Below are positions 1-11,791 of a stretch of DNA of 64,000 nt, piece by piece (the first letter of the stretch is position 1; each line of letters opens with the position of its first letter). The notes below the pieces were generated by a model that worked only from the letters and a program-made list of their open reading frames with translations, ran no database searches and was not told the origin of the DNA. A program made the position numbers and the translations under genes. The stretch comes from Auanema rhodensis (lineage: Eukaryota > Nematoda > Chromadorea > Rhabditida > Rhabditidae): assembly GCA_964057225.1 (NCBI GenBank), contig OZ059900.1, forward strand, positions 7,822,501-7,886,500. Reading direction: 5' to 3'.

Positions 1-312
1 ACTTTGGTCAAGAAGGACCGAAAATATCAAGAATTATTGGTTTTTTGGGGTTTGAAGGGCATTTTGGCAAAATCAGTCAAACTTTTGATCTTAAGCATAT
101 TTTTTTCTTCTAAAACGACTAAATGTATGAAATACTGTCATAGAATGTTCATATAGGTGTATTTTGCACGAATATCAAAACTGATTGAAATATGGGCCTT
201 TTTATGCTCAAAACGCCATATATTCAACGATTTTGGGTACAAAACATGTGAAAACTGTATGTTTTGATCAGACCCTTTGAGATATGGATTTGAAATTCAG
301 GATTCATAAACT
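1..312 (+). repeat. Partial monomer at left edge (positions 37-348)
   Basis: The window opens inside a monomer. It carries a gtcaaGaagg variant (A to G in the A-run after gtc) that I see elsewhere only in the copy starting at 7618. Both are followed by an A-B-C-D-E-F block, so this is the same local neighbourhood duplicated 7,653 bp apart. Confidence 0.9.
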
Positions 313-2399
313 TTGACTATTTCTACATATATATGTCCAATTTTAACCACTTTGGTCAAAAAGGACCGAAAGTATCAAGAATTATTGGTTTTTTGGGGTT
401 TGAAGGGCATTTTGGCAAAATCAGTCAAACTTTTGATCTTAAGCATATTTTTTTCTTCTAAAACGACTAAATGTATGAAATACTGTCAAAGAATGTTCAT
501 ATAGGTATATTTTGCACGAATATCAAAACTGATTGAAATATGGGCCTTTTTATGCTCAAAACGCCATATATTCAACGATTTTGGGTACAAAACATGTGAA
601 AACTGTATGTTTTGATCAGACCCTTTGAGATATGGATTTGAAATTCAGGATTCATAAACTTTGACTATTTTTACATATATATGTCCAATTTTAACCACTT
701 TGGTCGAAAAGGACCGAAAATATCAAGAATTATTGGTTTTTTGGGGATTGAAGGGCATTTTGGCAAAATCAGTGAAACTTTTGATCTTAAGCATATTTTT
801 TTTTTCTAAAACGACTAAATGTATGAAATACTGTCATAGAATGTTCATATAGGTGTATTTTGCACGAATATCAAAACTGATTGAAATATGGGCCTTTTTA
901 TGTTCAAAACGCCATATATTCAACGATTTTGGGTACAAAACATGTGAAAACTGTATGTTTTGATCAGACCCTTTGAGATATGGATTTGAAATTCAGGATT
1001 CATAAACTTTGACTATTTTTACATATATATGTCCAATTTTAACCACTTTGGTCAAAAAGGACCGAAAATATCAAGAATTATTGGTTTTTTGGGGATTGAA
1101 GGGCATTTTGGCAAAATCAGTCAAACTTTTGATCTTAAGCATATTTTTTTCTTCTAAAACGACTAAATGTATGAAATACTGTCATAGAATGTTCATATAG
1201 GTGTATTTTGCACGAATATCAAAACTGATTGAAATATGGGCCTTTTTATGCTCAAAACGCCATATATTCAACGATTTTGGGTACAAAACATGTGAAAACT
1301 GTATGTTTTGATCAGACCCTTTGAGATATGGATTTAAAATTCAGGATTCATAAAATTCGACTATTTTTACATATATATGTCCAATTTTAACCACTTTGGT
1401 CAAAAAGGACCGAAAATATCAAGAATTATTGGTTTTTTGGGGTTTGAAGGGCATTTTGGCAAAATCAGTCAAACTTTTGATCTTAAGCATATTTTTTTCT
1501 TCTAAAACGACTAAATGTATGAAATACTGTCATAGAATGTTCATATAGGTGTATTTTGCACGAATATCAAAACTGATTGAAATATGGGCCTTTTTATGCT
1601 CAAAACGCCATATATTCAACGATTTTGGGTACAAAACATGTGAAAACTGTATGTTTTGATCAGACCCTTTGAGATATGGATTTGAAATTCAGGATTCATA
1701 AACTTCGACTATTTCTACATATATATGTCCAATTTTAACCACTTTGGTCAAAAAGGACCGAAAATATCAAGAATTATTGGTTTTTTGGGGTTTGAAGGGC
1801 ATTTTGGCAAAATCAGTCAAACTTTTGATCTTAAGCATATTTTTTTTTCTAAAACGACTAAATGTATGAAATACTGTCAAAGAATGTTCATATAGGTGTA
1901 TTTTGCACGAATATCAAAACTGATTGAAATATGGGCCTTTTTATGTTCAAAACGCCATATATTCAACGATTTTGGGTACAAAACATGTGAAAACTGTATG
2001 TTTTGATCAGACCCTTTGAGATATGGATTTGAAATTCAGGATTCATAAACTTTGACTATTTTTACATATATATGTTCAATTTTAACCACTTTGGTCGAAA
2101 AGGACCGAAAATATCAAGAATTATTGGTTTTTTGGGGTTTGAAGGGCATTTTGGCAAAATCAGTCAAACTTTTGATCTTAAGCATATTTTTTTCTTCTAA
2201 AACGACTAAATGTATGAAATACTGTCATAGAATGTTCATATAGGTGTATTTTGCACGAATATCAAAACTGATTGAAATATGGGCCTTTTTATGCTCAAAA
2301 CGCCATATATTCAACGATTTTGGGTACAAAACATGTGAAAACTGTATGTTTTGATCAGACCCTTTGAGATATGGATTTGAAATTCAGGATTCATAAACT
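313..2399 (+). repeat. Six-monomer HOR A-B-C-D-E-F, copy 1 (2,087 bp)
   Basis: Monomers start at 313 A (tttCtac, aaaGtatc, caaag, gtAtat), 661 B (gtcG, ggAttga, gtGaaac, T10 run, tgTtc), 1009 C (ggAttga, tgctc), 1357 D (preceded by tttAaaattc and aaaAttcgac), 1705 E (TCGACTA, T9 deletion, 347 bp, caaag, tgTtc) and 2052 F (tgtTc, gtcG, ggTttga). The same order recurs at once at 2400. The T10 run in B is shared with copy 3 and not with copies 2 and 4. Confidence 0.9.
325..336. other. Example of the per-monomer palindrome ACATATATATGT
   Basis: This 12-bp perfect dyad occupies positions 13-24 of nearly every monomer. Exceptions found by eye are the expanded 14-bp form at 4847-4860, the loss by deletion at about 31,982, and a C to A at 55980. 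It could extrude as a small hairpin or be a protein-binding site; nothing in the sequence proves either. Confidence 0.7.
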
Positions 2400-4486
2400 T
2401 TGACTATTTCTACATATATATGTCCAATTTTAACCACTTTGGTCAAAAAGGACCGAAAGTATCAAGAATTATTGGTTTTTTGGGGTTTGAAGGGCATTTT
2501 GGCAAAATCAGTCAAACTTTTGATCTTAAGCATATTTTTTTCTTCTAAAACGACTAAATGTATGAAATACTGTCAAAGAATGTTCATATAGGTATATTTT
2601 GCACGAATATCAAAACTGATTGAAATATGGGCCTTTTTATGCTCAAAACGCCATATATTCAACGATTTTGGGTACAAAACATGTGAAAATTGTATGTTTT
2701 GATCAGACCCTTTGAGATATGGATTTGAAATTCAGGATTCATAAACTTTGACTATTTTTACATATATATGTCCAATTTTAACCACTTTGGTCGAAAAGGA
2801 CCGAAAATATCAAGAATTATTGGTTTTTTGGGGATTGAAGGGCATTTTGGCAAAATCAGTGAAACTTTTGATCTTAAGCATATTTTTTTCTTCTAAAACG
2901 ACTAAATGTATGAAATACTGTCATAGAATGTTCATATAGGTGTATTTTGCACGAATATCAAAACTGATTGAAATATGGGCCTTTTTATGTTCAAAACGCC
3001 ATATATTCAACGATTTTGGGTACAAAACATGTGAAAACTGTATGTTTTGATCAGACCCTTTGAGATATGGATTTGAAATTCAGGATTCATAAACTTTGAC
3101 TATTTTTACATATATATGTCCAATTTTAACCACTTTGGTCAAAAAGGACCGAAAATATCAAGAATTATTGGTTTTTTGGGGATTGAAGGGCATTTTGGCA
3201 AAATCAGTCAAACTTTTGATCTTAAGCATATTTTTTTCTTCTAAAACGACTAAATGTATGAAATACTGTCATAGAATGTTCATATAGGTGTATTTTGCAC
3301 GAATATCAAAACTGATTGAAATATGGGCCTTTTTATGCTCAAAACGCCATATATTCAACGATTTTGGGTACAAAACATGTGAAAACTGTATGTTTTGATC
3401 AGACCCTTTGAGATATGGATTTAAAATTCAGGATTCATAAAATTCGACTATTTTTACATATATATGTCCAATTTTAACCACTTTGGTCAAAAAGGACCGA
3501 AAATATCAAGAATTATTGGTTTTTTGGGGTTTGAAGGGCATTTTGGCAAAATCAGTCAAACTTTTGATCTTAAGCATATTTTTTTCTTCTAAAACGACTA
3601 AATGTATGAAATACTGTCATAGAATGTTCATATAGGTGTATTTTGCACGAATATCAAAACTGATTGAAATATGGGCCTTTTTATGCTCAAAACGCCATAT
3701 ATTCAACGATTTTGGGTACAAAACATGTGAAAACTGTATGTTTTGATCAGACCCTTTGAGATATGGATTTGAAATTCAGGATTCATAAACTTCGACTATT
3801 TCTACATATATATGTCCAATTTTAACCACTTTGGTCAAAAAGGACCGAAAATATCAAGAATTATTGGTTTTTTGGGGTTTGAAGGGCATTTTGGCAAAAT
3901 CAGTCAAACTTTTGATCTTAAGCATATTTTTTTTTCTAAAACGACTAAATGTATGAAATACTGTCAAAGAATGTTCATATAGGTGTATTTTGCACGAATA
4001 TCAAAACTGATTGAAATATGGGCCTTTTTATGTTCAAAACGCCATATATTCAACGATTTTGGGTACAAAACATGTGAAAACTGTATGTTTTGATCAGACC
4101 CTTTGAGATATGGATTTGAAATTCAGCATTCATAAACTTTGACTATTTTTACATATATATGTTCAATTTTAACCACTTTGGTCGAAAAGGACCGAAAATA
4201 TCAAGAATTATTGGTTTTTTGGGGTTTGAAGGGCATTTTGGCAAAATCAGTCAAACTTTTGATCTTAAGCATATTTTTTTCTTCTAAAACGACTAAATGT
4301 ATGAAATACTGTCATAGAATGTTCATATAGGTGTATTTTGCACAAATATCAAAACTGATTGAAATATGGGCCTTTTTATGCTCAAAACGCCATATATTCA
4401 ACGATTTTGGGTACAAAACATGTGAAAACTGTATGTTTTGATCAGACCCTTTGAGATATGGATTTAAAATTCAGGATTCATAAAAT
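2400..4486 (+). repeat. Six-monomer HOR A-B-C-D-E-F, copy 2 (2,087 bp)
   Basis: This is a direct tandem duplicate of copy 1 with starts at 2400, 2748, 3096, 3444, 3792 and 4139. It differs by a normal T7CTTCT tract in B, a private C to T at 2690, cagCattc at 4127 and cacAaat in F. The 4127 variant and cacAaat are shared with copy 4 at 11792-13878, so copies 2 and 4 are sisters. Confidence 0.9.
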
Positions 4487-5531
4487 TCGACTATTTTTAC
4501 ATATATATGTCCAATTTTAACCACTTTGGTCAAAAAGGACCGAAAATATCAAGAATTATTGGTTTTTTGGGGTTTGAAGGGCATTTTGGCTAAATCAGTC
4601 AAACTTTTGATCTTAAGCATATTTTTTTCTTCTAAAACGACTAAATGTATGAAATACTGTCAAAGAATGTTCATATAGGTGTATTTTGCACGAATATCAA
4701 AACTGATTGAAATATGGGCCTTTTTATGCTCAAAACGCCATATATTCAACGATTTTGGGTACAAAACATGTGAAAACTGTATGTTTTGATCAGACCCTTT
4801 GAGATATGGATTTGAAATTCAGGATTCATAAACTTCGACTATTTCTACATATATATATGTCCAATTTTAACCACTTTGGTCAAAAAGGACCGAAAATATC
4901 AAGAATTATTGGTTTTTTGGGGTTTGAAGGGCATTTTGGCAAAATCAGTCAAACTTTTGATCTTAAGCATATTTTTTTTTCTAAAACGACTAAATGTATG
5001 AAATACTGTCAAAGAATGTTCATATAGGTGTATTTTGCACGAATATCAAAACTGATTGAAATATGGGCCTTTTTATGTTCAAAACGCCATATATTCAACG
5101 ATTTTGGGTACAAAACATGTGAAAACTGTATGTTTTGATCAGACCCTTTGAGATATGGATTTGAAATTCAGGATTCATAAACTTTGACTATTTTTACATA
5201 TATATGTTCAATTTTAACCACTTTGGTCGAAAAGGACCGAAAATATCAAGAATTATTGGTTTTTTGGGGTTTGAAGGGCATTTTGGCAAAATCAGTCAAA
5301 CTTTTGATCTTAAGCATATTTTTTTCTTCTAAAACGACTAAATGTATGAAATACTGTCATAGAATGTTCATATAGGTGTATTTTGCACAAATATCAAAAC
5401 TGATTGAAATATGGGCCTTTTTATGCTCAAAACGCCATATATTCAACGATTTTGGGTACAAAACATGTGAAAACTGTATGTTTTGATCAGACCCTTTGAG
5501 ATATGGATTTAAAATTCAGGATTCATAAAAT
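4487..5531 (+). repeat. D'-E-F trimer with a 349-bp monomer
   Basis: Starts are 4487 D' (D with gcTaaatc at position 105 and caaag), 4835 E and 5184 F. The E copy has both the T9 deletion (-1) and a TA expansion of the palindrome at 4847-4860 (+2), giving 349 bp, the only longer-than-consensus unit found. This is a truncated HOR in which A-B-C is missing. Confidence 0.85.
4847..4860. other. Expanded palindrome (TA insertion)
   Basis: The palindrome has one extra TA step here, making a 14-bp dyad. With the T9 deletion in the same monomer this gives a 349-bp unit. Confidence 0.85.
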
Positions 5532-7965
5532 TCGACTATTTTTACATATATATGTCCAATTTTAACCACTTTGGTCAAAAAGGACCGAAAATATCAAGAA
5601 TTATTGGTTTTTTGGGGTTTGAAGGGCATTTTGGCTAAATCAGTCAAACTTTTGATCTTAAGCATATTTTTTTCTTCTAAAACGACTAAATGTATGAAAT
5701 ACTGTCAAAGAATGTTCATATAGGTGTATTTTGCACGAATATCAAAACTGATTGAAATATGGGCCTTTTTATGTTCAAAACGCCATATATTCAACGATTT
5801 TGGGTACAAAACATGTGAAAACTGTATGTTTTGATCAGACCCTTTGAGATATGGATTTGAAATTCAGGATTCATAAACTTCGACTATTTCTACATATATA
5901 TGTCCAATTTTAACCACTTTGGTCAAAAAGGACCGAAAATATCAAGAATTATTGGTTTTTTGGGGTTTGAAGGGCATTTTGGCAAAATCAGTCAAACTTT
6001 TGATCTTAAGCATATTTTTTTTTCTAAAACGACTAAATGTATGAAATACTGTCAAAGAATGTTCATATAGGTGTATTTTGCACGAATATCAAAACTGATT
6101 GAAATATGGGCCTTTTTATGTTCAAAACGCCATATATTCAACGATTTTGGGTACAAAACATGTGAAAACTGTATGTTTTGATCAGACCCTTTGAGATATG
6201 GATTTGAAATTCAGGATTCATGAACTTCGACTATTTTTACATATATATGTCCAATTTTAACCACTTTGGTCGAAAAGGACCGAAAATATCAAGAATTATT
6301 GGTTTTTTGGGGATTGAAGGGCATTTTGGCAAAATCAGTCAAACTTTTGATCTTAAGCATATTTTTTTCTTCTAAAACGACTAAATGTATGAAATACTGT
6401 CATAGAATGTTCATATAGGTGTATTTTGCACAAATATCAAAACTGATTGAAATATGGGCCTTTTTATGCTCAAAACGCCATATATTCAACGATTTTGGGT
6501 ACAAAACATGTGAAAACTGTATGTTTTGATCAGACCCTTTGAGATATGGATTTGAAATTCAGGATTCATAAACTTTGACTATTTTTACATATATATGTCC
6601 AATTTTAACCACTTTGGTCGAAAAGGACCGAAAATATCAAGAATTATTGGTTTTTTGGGGATTGAAGGGCATTTTGGCAAAATCAGTCAAACTTTTGATC
6701 TTAAGCATATTTTTTTCTTCTAAAACGACTAAATGTATGAAATACTGTCATAGAATGTTCATATAGGTGTATTTTGCACGAATATCAAAACTGATTGAAA
6801 TATGGGCCTTTTTATGTTCAAAACGCCATATATTCAACGATTTTGGGTACAAAACATGTGAAAACTGTATGTTTTGATCAGACCCTTTGAGATATGGATT
6901 TCGAATTCAGGATTCATAAACTTTGACTATTTTTACATATATATGTTCAATTTTAACCACTTTGGTCAAAAAGGACCGAATATATCAAGAATTATTGGTT
7001 TTTTGGGGTTTGAAGGGCATTTTGGCTAAATCAGTCAAACTTTTGATCTTAAGCATATTTTTTTTTCTAAAACGACTAAATGTATGAAATACTGTCAAAG
7101 AATGTTCATATAGGTGTATTTTGCACGAATATCAAAACTGATTGAAATATGGGCCTTTTTATGTTCAAAACGCCATATATTCAACGATTTTGGGTACAAA
7201 ACATGTGAAAACTGTATGTTTTGATCAGACCCTTTGAGATATGGATTTGAAATTCAGGATTCATAAACTTTGACTATTTTTACATATATATGTCCAATTT
7301 TAACCACTTTGGTCAAAAAGGACCGAAAATATCAAGAATTATTGGTTTTTTGGGGATTGAAGGGCATTTTGGCAAAATCAGTCAAACTTTTGATCTTAAG
7401 CATATTTTTTTCTTCTAAAACGACTAAATGTATGAAATACTGTCATAGAATGTTCATATAGGTGTATTTTGCACGAATATCAAAACTGATTGAAATATGG
7501 GCCTTTTTATGCTCAAAACGCCATATATTCAACGATTTTGGGTACAAAACATGTGAAAACTGTATGTTTTGATCAGACCCTTTGAGATATGGATTTGAAA
7601 TTCAGGATTCATAAACTTTGACTATTTTTACATATATATGTTCAATTTTAACCAGTTTGGTCAAGAAGGACCGAAAATATCAAGAATTATTGGTTTTTTG
7701 GGGTTTGAAGGGCATTTTGGCAAAATCAGTCAAACTTTTGATCTTAAGCATATTTTTTTCTTCTAAAACGACTAAATGTATGAAATACTGTCATAGAATG
7801 TTCATATAGGTGTATTTTGCACGAATATCAAAACTGATTGAAATATGGGCCTTTTTATGCTCAAAACGCCATATATTCAACGATTTTGGGTACAAAACAT
7901 GTGAAAACTGTATGTTTTGATCAGACCCTTTGAGATATGGATTTGAAATTCAGGATTCATAAACT
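5532..7965 (+). repeat. Mixed seven-monomer block D'-E-G-R-x-C-y
   Basis: Starts are 5532 D', 5880 E (347 bp), 6227 G (TCGACTA with gtcG and ggAttga, preceded by tcatGaac), 6575 R (TTGACTA, gtcG, ggAttga), 6923 (preceded by tttCGaattc; gaaTatatc, gcTaaatc, T9 run, 347 bp), 7270 C and 7618 (tgtTc, accaGtttgg, gtcaaGaagg). The order does not match the six-monomer HOR, so it is a rearranged stretch between HOR copies 2 and 3. Confidence 0.8.
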
Positions 7966-10052
7966 TTGACTATTTCTACATATATATGTCCAATTTTAAC
8001 CACTTTGGTCAAAAAGGACCGAAAGTATCAAGAATTATTGGTTTTTTGGGGTTTGAAGGGCATTTTGGCAAAATCAGTCAAACTTTTGATCTTAAGCATA
8101 TTTTTTTCTTCTAAAACGACTAAATGTATGAAATACTGTCAAAGAATGTTCATATAGGTATATTTTGCACGAATATCAAAACTGATTGAAATATGGGCCT
8201 TTTTATGCTCAAAACGCCATATATTCAACGATTTTGGGTACAAAACATGTGAAAACTGTATGTTTTGATCAGACCCTTTGAGATATGGATTTGAAATTCA
8301 GGATTCATAAACTTTGACTATTTTTACATATATATGTCCAATTTTAACCACTTTGGTCGAAAAGGACCGAAAATATCAAGAATTATTGGTTTTTTGGGGA
8401 TTGAAGGGCATTTTGGCAAAATCAGTGAAACTTTTGATCTTAAGCATATTTTTTTTTTCTAAAACGACTAAATGTATGAAATACTGTCATAGAATGTTCA
8501 TATAGGTGTATTTTGCACGAATATCAAAACTGATTGAAATATGGGCCTTTTTATGTTCAAAACGCCATATATTCAACGATTTTGGGTACAAAACATGTGA
8601 AAACTGTATGTTTTGATCAGACCCTTTGAGATATGGATTTGAAATTCAGGATTCATAAACTTTGACTATTTTTACATATATATGTCCAATTTTAACCACT
8701 TTGGTCAAAAAGGACCGAAAATATCAAGAATTATTGGTTTTTTGGGGATTGAAGGGCATTTTGGCAAAATCAGTCAAACTTTTGATCTTAAGCATATTTT
8801 TTTCTTCTAAAACGACTAAATGTATGAAATACTGTCATAGAATGTTCATATAGGTGTATTTTGCACGAATATCAAAACTGATTGAAATATGGGCCTTTTT
8901 ATGCTCAAAACGCCATATATTCAACGATTTTGGGTACAAAACATGTGAAAACTGTATGTTTTGATCAGACCCTTTGAGATATGGATTTAAAATTCAGGAT
9001 TCATAAAATTCGACTATTTTTACATATATATGTCCAATTTTAACCACTTTGGTCAAAAAGGACCGAAAATATCAAGAATTATTGGTTTTTTGGGGTTTGA
9101 AGGGCATTTTGGCAAAATCAGTCAAACTTTTGATCTTAAGCATATTTTTTTCTTCTAAAACGACTAAATGTATGAAATACTGTCATAGAATGTTCATATA
9201 GGTGTATTTTGCACGAATATCAAAACTGATTGAAATATGGGCCTTTTTATGCTCAAAACGCCATATATTCAACGATTTTGGGTACAAAACATGTGAAAAC
9301 TGTATGTTTTGATCAGACCCTTTGAGATATGGATTTGAAATTCAGGATTCATAAACTTCGACTATTTCTACATATATATGTCCAATTTTAACCACTTTGG
9401 TCAAAAAGGACCGAAAATATCAAGAATTATTGGTTTTTTGGGGTTTGAAGGGCATTTTGGCAAAATCAGTCAAACTTTTGATCTTAAGCATATTTTTTTT
9501 TCTAAAACGACTAAATGTATGAAATACTGTCAAAGAATGTTCATATAGGTGTATTTTGCACGAATATCAAAACTGATTGAAATATGGGCCTTTTTATGTT
9601 CAAAACGCCATATATTCAACGATTTTGGGTACAAAACATGTGAAAACTGTATGTTTTGATCAGACCCTTTGAGATATGGATTTGAAATTCAGGATTCATA
9701 AACTTTGACTATTTTTACATATATATGTTCAATTTTAACCACTTTGGTCGAAAAGGACCGAAAATATCAAGAATTATTGGTTTTTTGGGGTTTGAAGGGC
9801 ATTTTGGCAAAATCAGTCAAACTTTTGATCTTAAGCATATTTTTTTCTTCTAAAACGACTAAATGTATGAAATACTGTCATAGAATGTTCATATAGGTGT
9901 ATTTTGCACGAATATCAAAACTGATTGAAATATGGGCCTTTTTATGTTCAAAACGCCATATATTCAACGATTTTGGGTACAAAACATGTGAAAACTGTAT
10001 GTTTTGATCAGACCCTTTGAGATATGGATTTGAAATTCAGGATTCATAAACT
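7966..10052 (+). repeat. Six-monomer HOR A-B-C-D-E-F, copy 3, last monomer chimeric
   Basis: Starts are 7966 A, 8314 B (T10 run as in copy 1), 8662 C, 9010 D, 9358 E (347 bp) and 9705 F. The final monomer carries F alleles at 9729 (25T), 9791 (87T) and 9818 (114C), but the B-type tgTtc allele at 9947. It is then followed by C instead of A. Confidence 0.88.
9705..10052 (+). repeat. Chimeric F/B monomer (unequal-exchange junction)
   Basis: The left two thirds is F-type (tgtTc, gtcG, ggTttga, gtCaaac) and the right part has the B-type 243T at 9947. B is the monomer that normally precedes C, and C follows here at 10053. The switch lies between 9819 and 9946. The simplest reading is an in-register exchange between an F and a B copy that removed A and most of B (about 696 bp) from one HOR. 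Confidence 0.75.
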
Positions 10053-11443
10053 TTGACTATTTTTACATATATATGTCCAATTTTAACCACTTTGGTCAAA
10101 AAGGACCGAAAATATCAAGAATTATTGGTTTTTTGGGGATTGAAGGGCATTTTGGCAAAATCAGTCAAACTTTTGATCTTAAGCATATTTTTTTCTTCTA
10201 AAACGACTAAATGTATGAAATACTGTCATAGAATGTTCATATAGGTGTATTTTGCACGAATATCAAAACTGATTGAAATATGGGCCTTTTTATGCTCAAA
10301 ACGCCATATATTCAACGATTTTGGGTACAAAACATGTGAAAACTGTATGTTTTGATCAGACCCTTTGAGATATGGATTTAAAATTCAGGATTCATAAAAT
10401 TCGACTATTTTTACATATATATGTCCAATTTTAACCACTTTGGTCAAAAAGGACCGAAAATATCAAGAATTATTGGTTTTTTGGGGTTTGAAGGGCATTT
10501 TGGCAAAATCAGTCAAACTTTTGATCTTAAGCATATTTTTTTCTTCTAAAACGACTAAATGTATGAAATACTGTCATAGAATGTTCATATAGGTGTATTT
10601 TGCACGAATATCAAAACTGATTGAAATATGGGCCTTTTTATGCTCAAAACGCCATATATTCAACGATTTTGGGTACAAAACATGTGAAAACTGTATGTTT
10701 TGATCAGACCCTTTGAGATATGGATTTGAAATTCAGGATTCATAAACTTCGACTATTTCTACATATATATGTCCAATTTTAACCACTTTGGTCAAAAAGG
10801 ACCGAAAATATCAAGAATTATTGGTTTTTTGGGGTTTGAAGGGCATTTTGGCAAAATCAGTCAAACTTTTGATCTTAAGCATATTTTTTTTTCTAAAACG
10901 ACTAAATGTATGAAATACTGTCAAAGAATGTTCATATAGGTGTATTTTGCACGAATATCAAAACTGATTGAAATATGGGCCTTTTTATGTTCAAAACGCC
11001 ATATATTCAACGATTTTGGGTACAAAACATGTGAAAACTGTATGTTTTGATCAGACCCTTTGAGATATGGATTTGAAATTCAGGATTCATAAACTTTGAC
11101 TATTTTTACATATATATGTTCAATTTTAACCACTTTGGTCGAAAAGGACCGAAAATATCAAGAATTATTGGTTTTTTGGGGTTTGAAGGGCATTTTGGCA
11201 AAATCAGTCAAACTTTTGATCTTAAGCATATTTTTTTCTTCTAAAACGACTAAATGTATGAAATACTGTCATAGAATGTTCATATAGGTGTATTTTGCAC
11301 GAATATCAAAACTGATTGAAATATGGGCCTTTTTATGCTCAAAACGCCATATATTCAACGATTTTGGGTACAAAACATGTGAAAACTGTATGTTTTGATC
11401 AGACCCTTTGAGATATGGATTTGAAATTCAGGATTCATAAACT
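10053..11443 (+). repeat. Partial HOR C-D-E-F (1,391 bp)
   Basis: Starts are 10053 C, 10401 D, 10749 E (347 bp) and 11096 F. The A and B monomers are absent. The F copy ends with tgctc, as expected for an F followed by A. Confidence 0.88.
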
Positions 11444-11791
11444 TTGACTATTTCTACATATATATGTCCAATTTTAACCACTTTGGTCAAAAAGGACCGA
11501 AAGTATCAAGAATTATTGGTTTTTTGGGGTTTGAAGGGCATTTTGGCAAAATCAGTCAAACTTTTGATCTTAAGCATATTTTTTTCTTCTAAAACGACTA
11601 AATGTATGAAATACTGTCAAAGAATGTTCATATAGGTATATTTTGCACGAATATCAAAACTGATTGAAATATGGGCCTTTTTATGCTCAAAACGCCATAT
11701 ATTCAACGATTTTGGGTACAAAACATGTGAAAACTGTATGTTTTGATCAGACCCTTTGAGATATGGATTTGAAATTCAGGATTCATAAACT
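11444..11791 (+). repeat. Extra A monomer (single-monomer tandem duplication)
   Basis: Two A monomers stand side by side at 11444 and 11792. Both have tttCtac, aaaGtatc, caaag and gtAtat, and I see no difference between them by eye. This is a one-unit expansion inside the HOR. Confidence 0.88.

Noticed and set aside
325-336. ATATATAT as a TATA-box promoter
   Set aside because: It lies in an AT-rich repeat without a gene, initiator or other promoter element nearby. The palindrome description fits better.
313-504. Recurrent 63-codon open frame in most TTGACTA monomers (for example 313-504, 661-852, 63623-63814)
   Set aside because: It needs a TTG start, disappears whenever position 2 is C or the T-run is 1 bp shorter, and is repeated only because the satellite is. 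There is no known domain, no ribosome-binding or Kozak context, and no sign that variants favour silent changes.
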